NCBI GenBank assembly: GCA_963921425.1
Contig: OY992838.1
Span: forward strand, 5,580,001 to 5,644,000
Length of the DNA: 64,000 bases
Reading direction: 5' to 3'
DNA from: Dryas octopetala
Lineage: Eukaryota > Streptophyta > Magnoliopsida > Rosales > Rosaceae
Under the pieces are notes generated by a model. It did no database searches. It was not told the DNA's origin and was given only the letters and a program-made list of their open reading frames with translations. Position numbers and translations under genes: made by a program. This document shows, in pieces, positions 14,405 to 26,700 of this stretch (position 1 is its first letter; every line of letters starts with the position of its first letter).

Positions 14405-14653
14405 GAGAATGATCCATGACACTCTATATTTTTGACACAAGTTTTCAATGGAACTTATTATATATAGAATTTCAACGATCCGAACATTTTTTTAATTTTT
14501 GTAGGTAAATGATTTTCGATTTATCTAATTTTTTGCAATAATGATTCTTTAATGGAGACCTAAAAAATAAACGGTTCGGATTGTTGAAATCCTATATAAA
14601 ATGAGCCCGATTAAAAATTTGTGTAAAAAATATGATGTCATGGATCCGTTCTC
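14405..14653. mobile_element. Short foldback MITE, about 249 bp
   Basis: The left end GAGAATGATCCATGAC pairs with the reverse complement of the right end (GAGAACGGATCCATGAC). Arms of about 80 bases carry matching segments such as ATTTCAACGATCCGAAC against ATTTCAACAATCCGAAC. The core, with AAATGATTTTCGATTT, resembles the core of the 9718-10123 element and a partial copy at about 18190-18290, so these look like one loose MITE family. Flanks are TA-rich; the target duplication is not clear. Confidence 0.75.
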
Positions 14654-16018
14654 AATATAAATATAATATGTCTATGTATATATAGTACAGTGTTCTACTT
14701 GTTTTTTCTGTGCTTTCTATTAGTGTGGTTAGATTCGTTTCCTTTTGTAGTGACCAAATGATAATTAGTACTGTGTCTGTGACAACCTGAGCAATGAGCA
14801 TACGTACACTGCATAAGTGCATATATCCTTTTTCCATTGGATTACTTTGCCTTTCGGATGCATCATATGGCATTTATTATAAAGAAACCTTTTGATGGCT
14901 CAATCATACATGGTTTTGTGAAGGTTCTAATTATTGTATGTTTATTAGTTTATATATACTTGTGATTTCATATGACAATAAAGCTAGATATTCATTGATC
15001 GAGTACTATAAGCGATATATATGGGAATAAAATTAATAAAATGAAAAAAGTTGTGGTTCATCGCTTGGTTACCTAACTTCTTAATTTGAATCTAAAATGA
15101 ATTTGAAATCAATTGAATAGGTCCGGATATTGGATATTGCGTTTGGTTGTTTGGTTCTAATACAAATATATATAATGAATTTGAGATATTGTGTTCGTAA
15201 TTCTAACTTTGAGTATAAAGGTAAATCCTTTTATACAATTGTAACGAGAACCCTCCATAACATTGTTCTTCATAATTTAGGTCAATAAAAGTCTCTTAAC
15301 ATGCAAAACATAGTCAACTCTCTTCATTAAAAAATTGAAAGAGAAAAAGAAAGTAAGTACAAAGGAATTGCCGACCTTCTTTACAACCCAACTCATTGAT
15401 CTCAAACAAAAACAAAATGTCTCTATTAATCTTCCATTTTCACAGAATATTCTTGTCATGTAAATACTAGGGAGAAGGGGAATCACTATTCTCTTTTGAA
15501 AATAGAAGACATAAATAAAAATCATACACATCTTAATTACTATTACCAGGGAAATCACTTTGGACAACAATTGCTTTCATTACATGCTTAAGGTGCCCAC
15601 ATTGATTAGGATTCAAACTGAACATGATGGCAATTATTTCCCAATTACATTTCCCAAAGTGAACAATACTCACTACGCAAACCGCCCCACCAATCTTTCT
15701 TTCACATCCAAACCCCACAAAGAATTGACTAATTTTATGCGTCTCTAGCTATAAAGGGAACACAAATTCTCCTTAGTTCTTAGTGGATGACACACCCCAC
15801 CCAAGTTTTTACTATTACTGTATTACAAGTTTACAACATCAAGAAGAAGAACAAGGCCTTAATAATAAGGCCTATAATTAAAAGGCACGTTAGTGGGAAA
15901 AGGAGGTTTTTAGCCACATACACTTGAAAATTTTTGCTTACATGTCACAAAGTAAAAAAGAAGATTGTAGTAGTGCGCTAGCCCACCATAGCCATTGTAG
16001 AATAGGACTTTGAGTTGA
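14654..16018. other. Intergenic, no gene seen
   Basis: AT-rich. Open frames of 60-100 codons occur on both strands but have no recognisable domain and overlap antisense frames. The left border of the X repeat is at about 16019. Confidence 0.55.
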
Positions 16019-17383
16019 GGTGGGTTATTTAAAAGTAGAAAAGAAGGTCCAAATTCCCTCACAAATTCAAAAGGGTGGCCAACCCTAAGTTACTAATCCA
16101 AATTCCATGCCTTGTAATCACATTTCAAATTTCATGTGTGGTTCATAAATTTCTAGAAACATCTTGAGAGATTAATTATATCTTCAGGATATGATGCCAA
16201 TCAAGCATCTCAAAGTTGACATTGTTAGTTTTTCTCTTCATTCAAAAAAGGAAAATTCGTTATTGGCCAAAAAAAAGGAAGGAAAATTCGTTTAGATACT
16301 CTTAGTCTCTTATAGGAGTTCTAGAATATATATTTTTAATATTTTATGATTGTCGCCATTCCAAGTATTATTTTTTCAATAGGTCATGCCTTATGTGGTA
16401 ATTTGATATCCTCTCACGATGAGGTGAGACTCACGCTCCTTGGAAGGATCTCTCATCAGCCAAACATACCAAGTCTACATACTTAATGGAAGTAGTATTT
16501 CATGTAGTGATTTTGTATTTGAATGGGCTAATCTATATTGGATAAAATATTGCTACATTGGCATTAGGCCCAGGTCATGCATCTTTGGGCCTTTGACATA
16601 ACAATGTGGTACTTGTCTATTCCTCCAAAGCCCGTAAGCTTGGCCCATATGAGCAGATTGGACTTGAAAATCAAAATTTTCATGTGGAATGTGCGATTTG
16701 TTCATATACCATGTTGTTTGTTGTGTGCAATTATTTATTTTGGGCCTTTTAAATACACCCTATAATTTGGGGAATTAAGTGCAAAGTAATTGTACCATGT
16801 TGTTGTGCACTTATTTATTTTGGGGATTTTAGGTACCCTATTGTTTGATTATCATACCCCCTATAGTTGAAAAAGAAGTACCCCAATTGCATATTCTCAA
16901 AATGCCCTAAAAAATAACTTACTATTCTTTTCAATCTAAAAAACAAAAAATAAATAAAGAAAAAAATGCTGGCTATGAGCCTATGACTGGCCTCCCCCGA
17001 ACTCCCCCATTTGAGAAGCCAACCATTACTAGCTTTTTTTATAAGAAAATTTATAAATAATAAATTGTAAAGAAATTATAGTTTTTATAATTTATTTTCT
17101 AATTATTTTGAATAAGGGGTAGATTTTCCATTAGAAGTTCATTAATTTTTGGATGGCCTTGCATCTAAAAGTCTATCTTTTTATTTTTTCCCTGTCATGC
17201 ACATCTAAAAGTCATCTTTATTATATATATGTATATATTTTTTTTCCTGTCACGCATCTTTTTATATTTTTTTCACTGGTTGAAATTTACTAGGCCATTT
17301 GTGGCTGGCTAAGGTTTGTTACAGTCCGAAGATTTTTCATGGGCTACTCTACTCTCACCACACCTCTGGGCCTATCCATTTAT
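16019..17383. repeat. X block, copy 1 (segmental duplicate of 47323-49615)
   Basis: Starts TGGGTTATTTAAAAGTA and is colinear with 47323-49615 over its length at high similarity. Shared segments include GGTGGCCAACCC, the region around AGGTCATGCCTTATGTGG and GTTTGTTACAGTCCGAAGA. It keeps the uninterrupted site GAGAAGCCAACCATTACTA where copy 2 carries a 943-bp hAT element. No gene is visible. Confidence 0.85.
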
Positions 17384-18298
17384 TGTGACTGGGCCACAAA
17401 GCCTCACTCATTTTAACACTACACTCACTAATTCCATTCTCCACCAATGACACAATCTAGCTACAAATGTTGATTACGCTATTCTCTGATTCCTATTACA
17501 CCACCTATTTAATCATTCTACAATCTACAATAGGTTTCTATGATAGCATATAAAATGGCATATTACATTTAGAACTGATTACAACTTTGATGGGAGTTCA
17601 ATATTTACCTGCCAACACCAGATCGCCTGTGCTGCAACGCGGTTTCCCACTTAGTCAACTACTGTATTAACGCACAAACGCCAAGCAATTTGAGTCATCA
17701 TTATAGAGATGTTCGATTGAGTTTTGGAGTGAACTTCCACTGTCTATTAAATTGTGAAATTGGTGCACAGATTTACAACATTTACAAAGCTAGATTCATG
17801 TGGAAATTACAAAATTAAATGCTGGTTTCAATTGGGATTAATATCAAGTAAATAAGATACATGTATGTCAAAGTGCAAAACTGATTCAATAAGTATACTT
17901 CCAAACTTACAGAATTCATTAATACTGCTATCCCAGAGTATTAGCTTACAAGTATGAAAATGCAGGTATGTATTATACGAAAATGTGGGGGGAATATATT
18001 GAAATATTGCTAAATAAGTATAATACTGCTATCCATTTTATGAAAGGTGTACTGAGATATATTGAAATTAAAATATACATGATAGCTATATAATAAGAAT
18101 AGGCCCCTTCAAGTATATATGGGATCCCACATTTAAGCTTATACGTGGGATGAGGCGAATGGGCCCAGCCACTTCATGTAGTTTTTCAACAATCCGAATA
18201 GTCTATTATTTAGTTGTAAAAAATTAGTCAAATCGGAAATCATTTGCCTATCTAACTTTGATCCAACAAATAGACGATTTTATCATTTGCTTTCCAGA
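17384..18298. other. Spacer with a MITE-arm fragment
   Basis: No gene. Around 17600-17650 the minus strand contains a short exon-like stretch (KWETALQHRRSGVG, then GTAAATA) that I cannot assign. From about 18185 to 18295 the sequence resembles one arm of the foldback MITE family (AATCCGAATAG, CAAATCGGAAATCATTTG) and abuts the broken edge of the BURP fragment. Confidence 0.45.
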
Positions 18299-18491
18299 AG
18301 CTTATATAGTGCCGCTGGAAGGTGCTGATGGGGCGAGCGCTAAAGCTGTAGCAGTCTGCCATACAGACACATCAGAATGGAACCCAAAGCATTTGGCCTT
18401 CCAAGTGCTCAAAGTTAAGCCAGGAACTGTTCCCATTTGCCATTTTCTTCCCAAGGATCACATTGTCTGGGTTCCAAACTATGCTAAGTAA
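18299..18491 (+). pseudogene. 5'-truncated BURP-domain (RD22-type) fragment
   Basis: Encodes only the last quarter of the BURP domain: the VPLEGADGASAKAVAVCHTD segment, the second-last CH, the final ICHFLP and the terminus WVPNYAK with its normal stop. Signal peptide, repeats and the first two CH pairs are missing. The NYAK ending links it to the intact gene at 20558-21949 rather than to the 43-53 kb copies, which end NQKTT. A MITE arm sits at the break. No start or promoter is visible, so it is inferred dead. Confidence 0.9.
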
Positions 18492-18599
18492 TCAATGGAA
18501 ACAGTTCGAAAATCTTCCCAATTACTTCTTGTAACTTTGTACTTAACCTAAACTCGCTATAGCGGGCATGTATAATATATTCTGTTATAGCTAGATAAT

Positions 18600-19290
18600 A
18601 TATATGCTTGGCTTTAATTTGTAGTCCTACCAATTCCGTTGTCTCCAATATATGGTTGAGTGGTGAATTCTAGCTTGTATCTGAAACATCTTGAATGCTC
18701 ACATAATATACACCAAATTACTTGAAGTGAACATCTTGGATGGCCCCAAATGTCAACCAGATCACTACATCCTAAAAGCTTGTATATGAAAACTGGAAGA
18801 GTAGTACGTCTCTCTTTTTGGATGCCATATTTTCCATAAAACATACTGAGAGATCGAGGATCTCAAAAGGAACTGGAAAACAAATAATTAAATAAGATAC
18901 AGTAAACGTATGTCCTCAAAGTATCAAGCAATTTGATAATCCAGAAACATAAAAATTATACCAAGAAACAAAACAGAATTTTCCATGTCGACATCTGTAA
19001 CAGCGAAGCAAAGCAACTTCCTTTATCAGAGAAGGATCAAATTCCAGTCCAATTCATCATGAACCTGGATAGAAATCACCAAGCTGCACTAACAAAGCGA
19101 ATTAACAAGATGAAGTAACTAAGATAAACCGTTTTTCTCCTTTAATTATATGCAATGGATTATTCAATATATCCGGCCCAAGAGACGCATAAATAGGACC
19201 TGAGAGAGGCTTTCAATAATTAATCTCTCCCACAATTTCTTCAAAACTCATGCATATAGAAGGAACGGAAGCCAATTTGAAATTTTGAAG
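18600..19290 (-). pseudogene. Relic of the 3' end of TEB (DNA polymerase theta), copy 0
   Basis: Colinear with sequence downstream of the other BURP copies. Only a diverged copy of the second-last TEB exon (about 18970-19075, matching 55144-55240) and the first bases of the last exon remain; the rest of the last exon is deleted. It lies antisense and just downstream of the BURP fragment, as in the other units. Confidence 0.8.
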
Positions 19291-20430
19291 TGCATGTGAT
19301 TCTCAATTTGGTCTATGAACTTTACTATAATTCTCAATTTAATTCATTAACTATAAAAAATGTCAATTTGGTTTATAAATTTTCCAAATATGTCAATTTG
19401 GTTAAGGGCGAGAACGCCATTGACACCTGTTAAAAAAGTAATGCACATTTGTGAAATTATCTACACTATTTCACACCAACTAGAAATTTTTTAAAAATTC
19501 TTTTAAACCCCATGACAAATTATGTTAGAGAAGTCTACATAATTCTACATAAAAGAAGAGTCTAGAATAAACTTATATGAGAATGTACTAGAATATAATT
19601 AAAAGTGTAGTATACTGTAGAACTTACTAGTAACATGTGGCTAATAGATGTTCTAGAGATGTCAAAGTCAGTTCATGTACTCTCTATATATATAGCATGT
19701 ACCCATATCTAAGTGTAAGCTAGAGGCAATACAACCACATTTTGTTGATAAATTGGAACTGAAAATCAGCTTCCATACTATAAATGGTGGTGCATGTGAT
19801 TAATATATGAATACTTGGACTTTGCCTCGATCTCACCCAAAGGTCCCAAATGTACGTACTTCTTCCTCAAACAATTTCCAATATCGAAAATTTCATAATA
19901 AAAAAGGCTCAAGATATTATATATTGTTAAGCAATGCTATAATTAATTTCATGAGACGAGATTATATTCTCAATAGTATACACCTAAGAAACAAGCAAAG
20001 GAAAATAAAAATAAATCTGTAGGCAAAAAAAATCTGAGCTCCACCATAGAAAAAGAAAGAAGATCGAATAGAATCACAGGAGAACAGTGGCCCCGGCCTG
20101 TATTGATGGCATGTGTACGTGTGGTTAATTTTCTTTGTTTGTGATGTGCAATTAGATCTAAAATCTACATTATTACGATTTACGAATAAGAGGTCTATCT
20201 TCTTGGGTCTGTCTTCTTGGGTCTGTCTTATTATTCTTATATATACAAAGTACAAGTCAAGCTTCTTGGGTCTCTCCCAGGTCCGTATGTCTGTCACTAG
20301 TGCATTCCTCTTCTGCACCGGCTTCTCTTTACCATATGTTTGAGTTTGTATCAATAATGTTATCTATCAATAATGTTAAGCACATCAAATTTATTTGAAA
20401 AACAAAATGGGAGGTGTTTAGAAGAGTACA
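19291..20430. other. Spacer before the first intact RD22-type gene
   Basis: No gene. At 19310-19410 there are repeated TCAATTTGGT phrases typical of degenerate transposon termini. Around 20200-20275 a CTTCTTGGGTCT phrase is repeated three times. The sequence has no counterpart upstream of the other RD22 copies. Confidence 0.5.
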
Positions 20431-20438
20431 ATTCCCAC

Positions 20439-20445
20439 TATAAAT
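20439..20445 (+). promoter_or_regulatory. TATA box of RD22-type gene 1
   Basis: TATAAAT within CCCACTATAAATGTTGAAGC, a block conserved at the same distance before all three BURP start codons, 119 bases upstream of this ATG. Similarity to the other two promoters stops only about 15 bases upstream of this box. Confidence 0.75.
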
Positions 20446-20557
20446 GTTGAAGCTACTTGCTCTTTCTTACAAAGTTACAAATAAGCTAGCAAGCTCTGAG
20501 TTTCTTTCGTGCTTCATCCACTACTAGTTTTGTTTCTGTTGCAAAATTTCAGTTTCA

Positions 20558-21949
20558 ATGGGGTTTCGTCTCCCACACATCTTTGCTTTTCTCACAGTAA
20601 GTTCAGTAATTTGATTTTTTCCATCTCACTGTCCATGAAAAGCATTTGGGTTTGTTTGTATTATCTACTAATTTCATTTTCTGATCTCATACTGATGAGG
20701 GTTTCGAATGTCAGCAGCTCGCTCTGGTGGCAAGCCATGCTGCTCTACCACCTCAACTTTACTGGAAAACTGCCCTGCCAAACACACCAATGCCAAAATC
20801 TCTCAGTGAACTTCTCCAACCTGCAGGTTTGTGTTTAGAATCTCAGAGAGCTCCTGTTCTACCATTTTACTTGATATGATGTGTTTTAGAATTGAAGGCC
20901 AGTTCTCAACTGTGAAAACCTAGCTAGCTGGTTTGAGAGTTCATATATACTTTCTAACATATATGCCAATAAAAGCCACAATATCTGAAAAGTTTCATAA
21001 ACATATCTCAGTTATAACTAAATGTCACTCATGTTATCACTTGTTTTCCATTCATGTTGCTAAATATGCAGACTTGGTGGACGATAAGAGCACCTCTGTT
21101 GAAGTAGGGAAGGGTGGGGTGAATGTGCAAGCTGGCAAGGGAACCCATGTTGGTGTTGGAAAAGGAGGAGTGTCTGTAAGCACAGGCCAAAAGTACATAC
21201 CTGTACCAGAGCCAATAGTAGATCCATTCCGGCACTATGGAGCCTATAACAGAGTCTATTCTGCCTCTGAGATTAATCAACTCCATGAAGACCCAGGCGT
21301 ATCTCTCTTCTTCTTGGAGAAGGACATGCATCCTGGGACAACAAAGAACTTGCAATTAACTGGAAATTCAAAAACAGCAACCTTCCTGCCACGCACTACT
21401 GCCGAATTGATCCCTTTCTCATCCAACAAACTCCCAGACATTTTGAACCAATTTTCAGTGACACCAGGATCTGTGGAAGCTGATACAATTAAGAAAATCA
21501 TTGAAGAGTGTGAAATTCGAGGCATTAGAGAGGAAAAATATTGTGCCACCTCTTTAGAGTCGATGATTGACTTCATCACTTCCAAGCTGGGAAGAAACAT
21601 TCAAGCAATCTCGACAGAAGTGAAAAACGGAACCACCATGCACAAGTATACAATAGCTCCTGGAATGAAGAAGATGGCAGGTGACAAATCCGTTGTGTGT
21701 CATAAGAAGAACTATGTGTATGCTGTCTTTTACTGCCATGCAATAAAAGGAACAAGAGTTTATACAGTGCCCCTGGAAGATGCTGCTGGGGCGAGAGCTA
21801 AAGCAGTAGCAGTCTGCCATACAGACACATCAGATTGGAACCCAAAGCATTTGGCCTTCCAAGTGCTCAAAGTTAAGCCAGGAACTGTTCCCATTTGCCA
21901 TTTTCTTCCCAAGGGTCACTGTGTCTGGGTTCCAAACTATGCTAAGTGA
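20558..21949 (+). CDS. RD22: RD22-like BURP-domain protein, copy 1 (intact)
   Basis: Secreted BURP protein of the RD22 subfamily, known in Arabidopsis as dehydration- and ABA-responsive and thought to act in the cell wall. Exons are 20558-20596, 20718-20826 and 21072-21949, with phases that join exactly to give 341 residues. A signal peptide (MGFRLPHIFAFLT then LALVASHA) is followed by the conserved LYWKTALPNTPMPKSLSELL segment, then two RD22 repeats (TSVEVGKGGVNV, THVGVGKGGVSV). The BURP domain begins FFLEKDMHPG and keeps all four CH pairs with spacing CH-X10-CH-X25-CH-X25-CH, the family pattern. It ends WVPNYAK. The gene has two repeats fewer than copy 2. The exon 2 acceptor reads CAGCAG, so a NAGNAG choice could add one Gln. 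A MULE lies about 200 bases downstream. Confidence 0.95.
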
Positions 21950-22473
21950 TCACTTCCACCTGCTCACTTCTTGTCACTATGTACTTAACCTATACTCGCT
22001 ATAGCGGGATTTTATAATATATTCTGTTATAATAATATATATGCTTGGCTTTGTAGTCCTACTTCCGTTAATCCGTTGCCTCCAATGGTTGAGTGGTGAA
22101 TTCTTGTACCTGAAACATCTTGAATGCTCACATAATAATATAATGGCTTATTCGCGCCAATGCCCCCTGAAAGTAACTTCGATTTTCAATTTGCCCCCTG
22201 AAACTTCATTCCTCCCACTTTACCCCCCGAACTTTACAAAATATTATATTCCGTCATGTCCGTCTATAGATCCGTCAAAGTAGCTAATGTGGCGCTTACG
22301 TGGAGGGGCAATTAGGTCTTTTACCTGATGCAAAGCTGAATTAGACTGACAAAATGCCAAATCAGCTCCACATCAACATTAAGTGGGACCCCTTTGAATA
22401 TCTCTCTCTCTTTCTCAGCCTGAGGCAGACCCAGAACTGAAACCATGGTGTCTGTGCTTCATCTGGGTCTCCA

Positions 22474-22974
22474 ATGGCGAGTTGGGTCCTCACAAAATGT
22501 GGCTTAAAGCCTCTCCCGCAAATATTTCCCAGACCCAGAACCGGAATTGCCGCAAGCCACCCTGCAAAAGTTCGATTTTTGCATTCAAACAAGAGCATCA
22601 CAGATTTAAGATTGCCTGCAGCCAAAACTTCAAGTGGGTGCTTTAGAGGACTAAGCTGGGGTCTGAAGGTGAGTGCTCCATTGAGAGTTGCTTCTATTGA
22701 AGATGAGGAAGAGAGAATCAATCTCCACCATATCCTCCTCCGCCAACCCCATTGGCCACCTGAAAACTCCTGGTGCTGTCTTGCCTCAAGACCCATCCCA
22801 ACAGCAAACCCACCACCCCAGTCCAGCCACGAGTCACCCATTAACCCAAATCACCAACTCGACCCGGTTCGCACATCCCCATCATATTCGTCTTCTTCGC
22901 GGTCCACGTTTAGGATCCGATTCTCCCCAGGCAGTCTCTCTCCGGTCATGGACTTCACACCCACATGGGTTTGA
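22474..22974 (+). pseudogene. Gene-like open frame inside the MULE (captured fragment?)
   Basis: A 166-codon frame starting MASWVLTKCGLKPLPQIF, rich in Ser, Arg and Lys with few acidic residues up to about residue 70, followed by SAPLRVASIEDEEE. This resembles a plastid transit peptide followed by a mature N terminus. An overlapping +2 frame (22688-22993) may come from another segment. I do not recognise the donor gene. Whether it is expressed cannot be told from the sequence. Confidence 0.4.
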
Positions 22975-23423
22975 TCCAGGACCTAATTTCTGACGAGGGA
23001 GTGATCGGGGAAGAGGGCCAGAGCCTGAGACAAAGCCGACTTGAGAAACAAGAGCTCCTCCTCGGTTCACTACCTGCTGATTCGTCCAATCTTGAGCTCT
23101 CTAATGCTACCGTTTTGCGACTACCGATCTCCGCCGCCGCTGGACCTTTGAATTGGAACGAGAAGAGGTTTGGGTGGGAGAGGGGTGCGACAGGGTCGGG
23201 GGGAGGGGTGGGGGAGGAGAAGGGGGTGGCCTGGGTGGGGGCTGGGTAGAGAGTTTTTTTTTTTTTTTTCTTTTAATTTTTTTTTTAAAGTTTTGCTTAT
23301 GCAGCGGAAAAGACCTAATTGTCCCTCCACATGGGTTTGATTCAGCTTTGCATCAGGTAAAAGACCTAATTGCCCCTCCACGTAAGCGCCACGTCAGCTG
23401 TTTTGACGGATCCATAGACGGAC

Positions 23424-23734
23424 TGTTAAGCTCAGAGGAATATTGGAATGAAAACAAGAAAATGGAATGAGAACCTGAGCAAGAATTTTGGTACTCACGC
23501 ACACTGCGTGTATGACTCCCTTTTCATATATATAAAGGTTTTACAAAAACAGCAGCTGAAAGCACGTGAGCTATGAGCTCATTTACAGCTATTAAAAAAT
23601 TTATTACAAATTATAGAATGCCACATGGCATCCCAATCTTAACTAACTGCTGTAACAGATTAGTTGCATCACTTCTTTTCTAAGCTCGTGTGAGCTTGAT
23701 GGCTGAAATCAATACAGCCTTACATCATTCAACA
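23424..23734 (-). repeat. 3' LTR of the Copia element
   Basis: Copy of 27986-28296 with no difference noticed by eye. On the plus strand it begins TGTTAAGCTCAGAGG and ends CATTCAACA. Confidence 0.95.
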
Positions 23735-26700
23735 CTCCCTTCTAAGGCTTTCATTGATTTCATAGAAAGCTTGTCTCTTAAGTAGCCAAATCGATCCTTA
23801 GGCAAAGCTTTAGTAAAGATATCTGCAATCTGCTCTTCTCCCTTGCAGTACAACAGATTAATCTCACCTTCTTTAATTGCATCACGGATGAAATGGAACT
23901 TTCGTTTGATATACTTAGATCTTTGATGGAACACAGGATTCTTGGCCATTGCTATGGCTGAGGTGTTGTCACATAGCAATACAGTTGGTTCAATCACTTC
24001 TTCTCCAAAATCTTGCAAAACAAAACGAAGCCAAATTGCTTGAGTGGCTGCTTCAGATGCACTGAGGTATTCTGCTTCTGCAGTGGACAATGCCACACTT
24101 TGCTGCTTAACAGATGCCCATGAAAACACACCACTTCCAAATGAAAAAGCATAGCCAGATGTAGATTTCATGTCACATTCGTCTCCACTCCAGTCACTGA
24201 CACAATAACCAACCAACATTGCTGAATCTCCTTTCTTGTAATGTATTCCATAGTCTAAGGTCCCCTGAATATACCTGAGCACTCTCTTAGCAGTGCCATA
24301 GTGTTTAACAGAGGGATTATGCATGAATCGAGCCAAAAGACTAGATGCAAACATAATGTCTGGCCTTGTTGCAGTGAGATACAACAAGCTGCCAACAATT
24401 TTTCTGTAGCATTCCTCATCTGCAGGGGCACAATCATCATCTCTTCTAAGCTTATCAGAGATTGCCAAAGGAGTAGAAACTGACTTGCATCTTTTAATCC
24501 AAATTTTTCTAGGAGAGTCAAAGCATATTTCCTTTGATGAATGAAGATGCTATCCTTCATTTGAATAACTCCAATTCCCAGGAAATGATGCAACAAACCT
24601 AAGTCAGTCATTTCATATTTCATCATCATGTCCCTTTTGAAATCTTCTAACATCCTTTTGCAACTTCCAGTATACACTATGTCATCCACATAGATGGAGA
24701 CAATTAGTGTTTCTTCTCCTTCCTTGGTCTTGACATAGAGAGTGGCTTCACTGGGGCTTTTCTTGAATCCACACTCTAATAGATAAGTATCAATGTTGCT
24801 GTACCAGGCTCTTGGTGCCTGCTTCAAACCATAGAGAGCCTTCCTTAGTCTATATACCTTGTCCTCTTTTCCTTGAACAAGAAAACCATCGGGCTGATCC
24901 ACATAAACCTCCTCTTCAAGTACCCCATTTAGAAAAGCAGATTTTACATCCAACTGAAATAAATTCCACCCTTTCTTGGCTGCTAGACCAATCAAGGTCC
25001 TTATTGTATCTAACCTTGCCACTGGTGCAAAGGTTTCATTGAAGTCTACACCAGGTTTTTGTGAATAACCTTTGGCTACCAGTCTAGCCTTGTGTTTTTG
25101 TACAGTTCCATCCAAGTTCAACTTGGTTTTGTACACCCATTTTACTCCAACAATTGGCTTGTCACTTGGTCTATCAACTAGACTCCATGTTTGATTTTTC
25201 TCAATCATCATAATCTCTTCTTTCATGGCTGTTATCCAAGCTTGATCATGTGATGCCTCTGCATAACTTTCTGGTTCCACAATACTCAGTTTGCAGTGAG
25301 CAAATATGTCATTTAAATCTCTCCACTTCTTTGGAGTCGAATCATAAGTGTCTTGAAGTGCAATCCCACCTTCATTTCGAGCTGGAGAATGCAGGTTCTT
25401 TGAACTAGATGGCCTGCTTGCTGAATAATTTTGATCATCCAAGATTGGTGCATATTGTGCAGAGTATTAGGTACATAGTCAGGTTCAACTTCCTTTGAAT
25501 CATCGATCTACACTGTTGCAAGGGACTGAAACATACACAGTTTGCTTAGAATCCCAGTCCCACATGCCATTTTCTTCAAATATCACACTCCTTGCTACAA
25601 TCACCTTGTTGCTTCCCAAGTCAAAAACTCTGTAGCCTTTTTCCCTAGTACCATAGCCCACAAAAACTCCCTTCTGACCAGTTTGGTCTAGTTTTCGTCT
25701 GTTCTGAGCTGGAATGTGAGTATAGCAGAGAGAACCAAAGATCCTCAAGTGTTTGACCCCTGGTTTTCTTCCACTAAATTCCTCAAATGGAGTCTTGTGC
25801 TCTAAGGTGCTGGTTGGACATCGATTTAGAAGATACACAGCAGTGTTAACTGCTTCCCCCCAAAAACAGTTTGGCATTTTCTTCTCTAATAGCATTGTCC
25901 TTGCCATTTCCATTATGGTTCTATTTTTCCTTTCAGCAACACCATTTTGCTGAGGAGAGTATGCCACTGTCAGTTGTTTTTCAATTCCAAGCTTAGCACA
26001 AAATGATTCAAATTCTGTTGAAGTATACTCACCACCTCTGTCACTTCTCATCTTCTTTACTTTGAAACCTGACTGAAGCTCTACCATAGCCTTGAACTTT
26101 CTGAATACAGGCAGCACATCTGACTTGTACCTGAGAAAATATACCCAACACATCCTTGTTTTATCATCAATGAATGTGAGAAAGTACTTGTTTCCTCCCA
26201 TTGTTTCTGACATTGGTCCACATACATCTGTGTGAATCAATTCCAAAGTTTCAGAAGCTCTAACTGATTTGCCCTTGTCAAATGCAGCTCGATGTGACTT
26301 ACCAATTGCACAGCCCTCACATACATGCTCACCCTTTGTAAGTCTAGGCATTCCAATCACCATTCCCTTGTCTTGCAGCAATTGTAGGCTGTCAAAGTTT
26401 AAATGCCCATATCTTCTATGCCACTTCCAAGATGAATCAGCAAAGGTGACTTTATTTGCCAAAGCAGGTCTTACATCTTTAAAATTCAAAGGAAAACATC
26501 TGTTTCCTTTCATCTTCACATTTGCAACCAGATTCTTTAAGTCTTTATCACCATAAATAGAAGCCATAAAATTCCCAAAAACAAGCCAGTAGCCATGTTC
26601 AACCATTTGACCAACACTCAGCAAATTCTCATCTAAACCAGGTACAATCATCACCTCAGATATGTACATTGTTCCTCCCTTGGTTTCAACAGGCAAGACA

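Noticed and set aside
22362-22841. 159-codon minus-strand frame in the MULE
   Set aside because: Antisense to the more gene-like plus frame; no signature.
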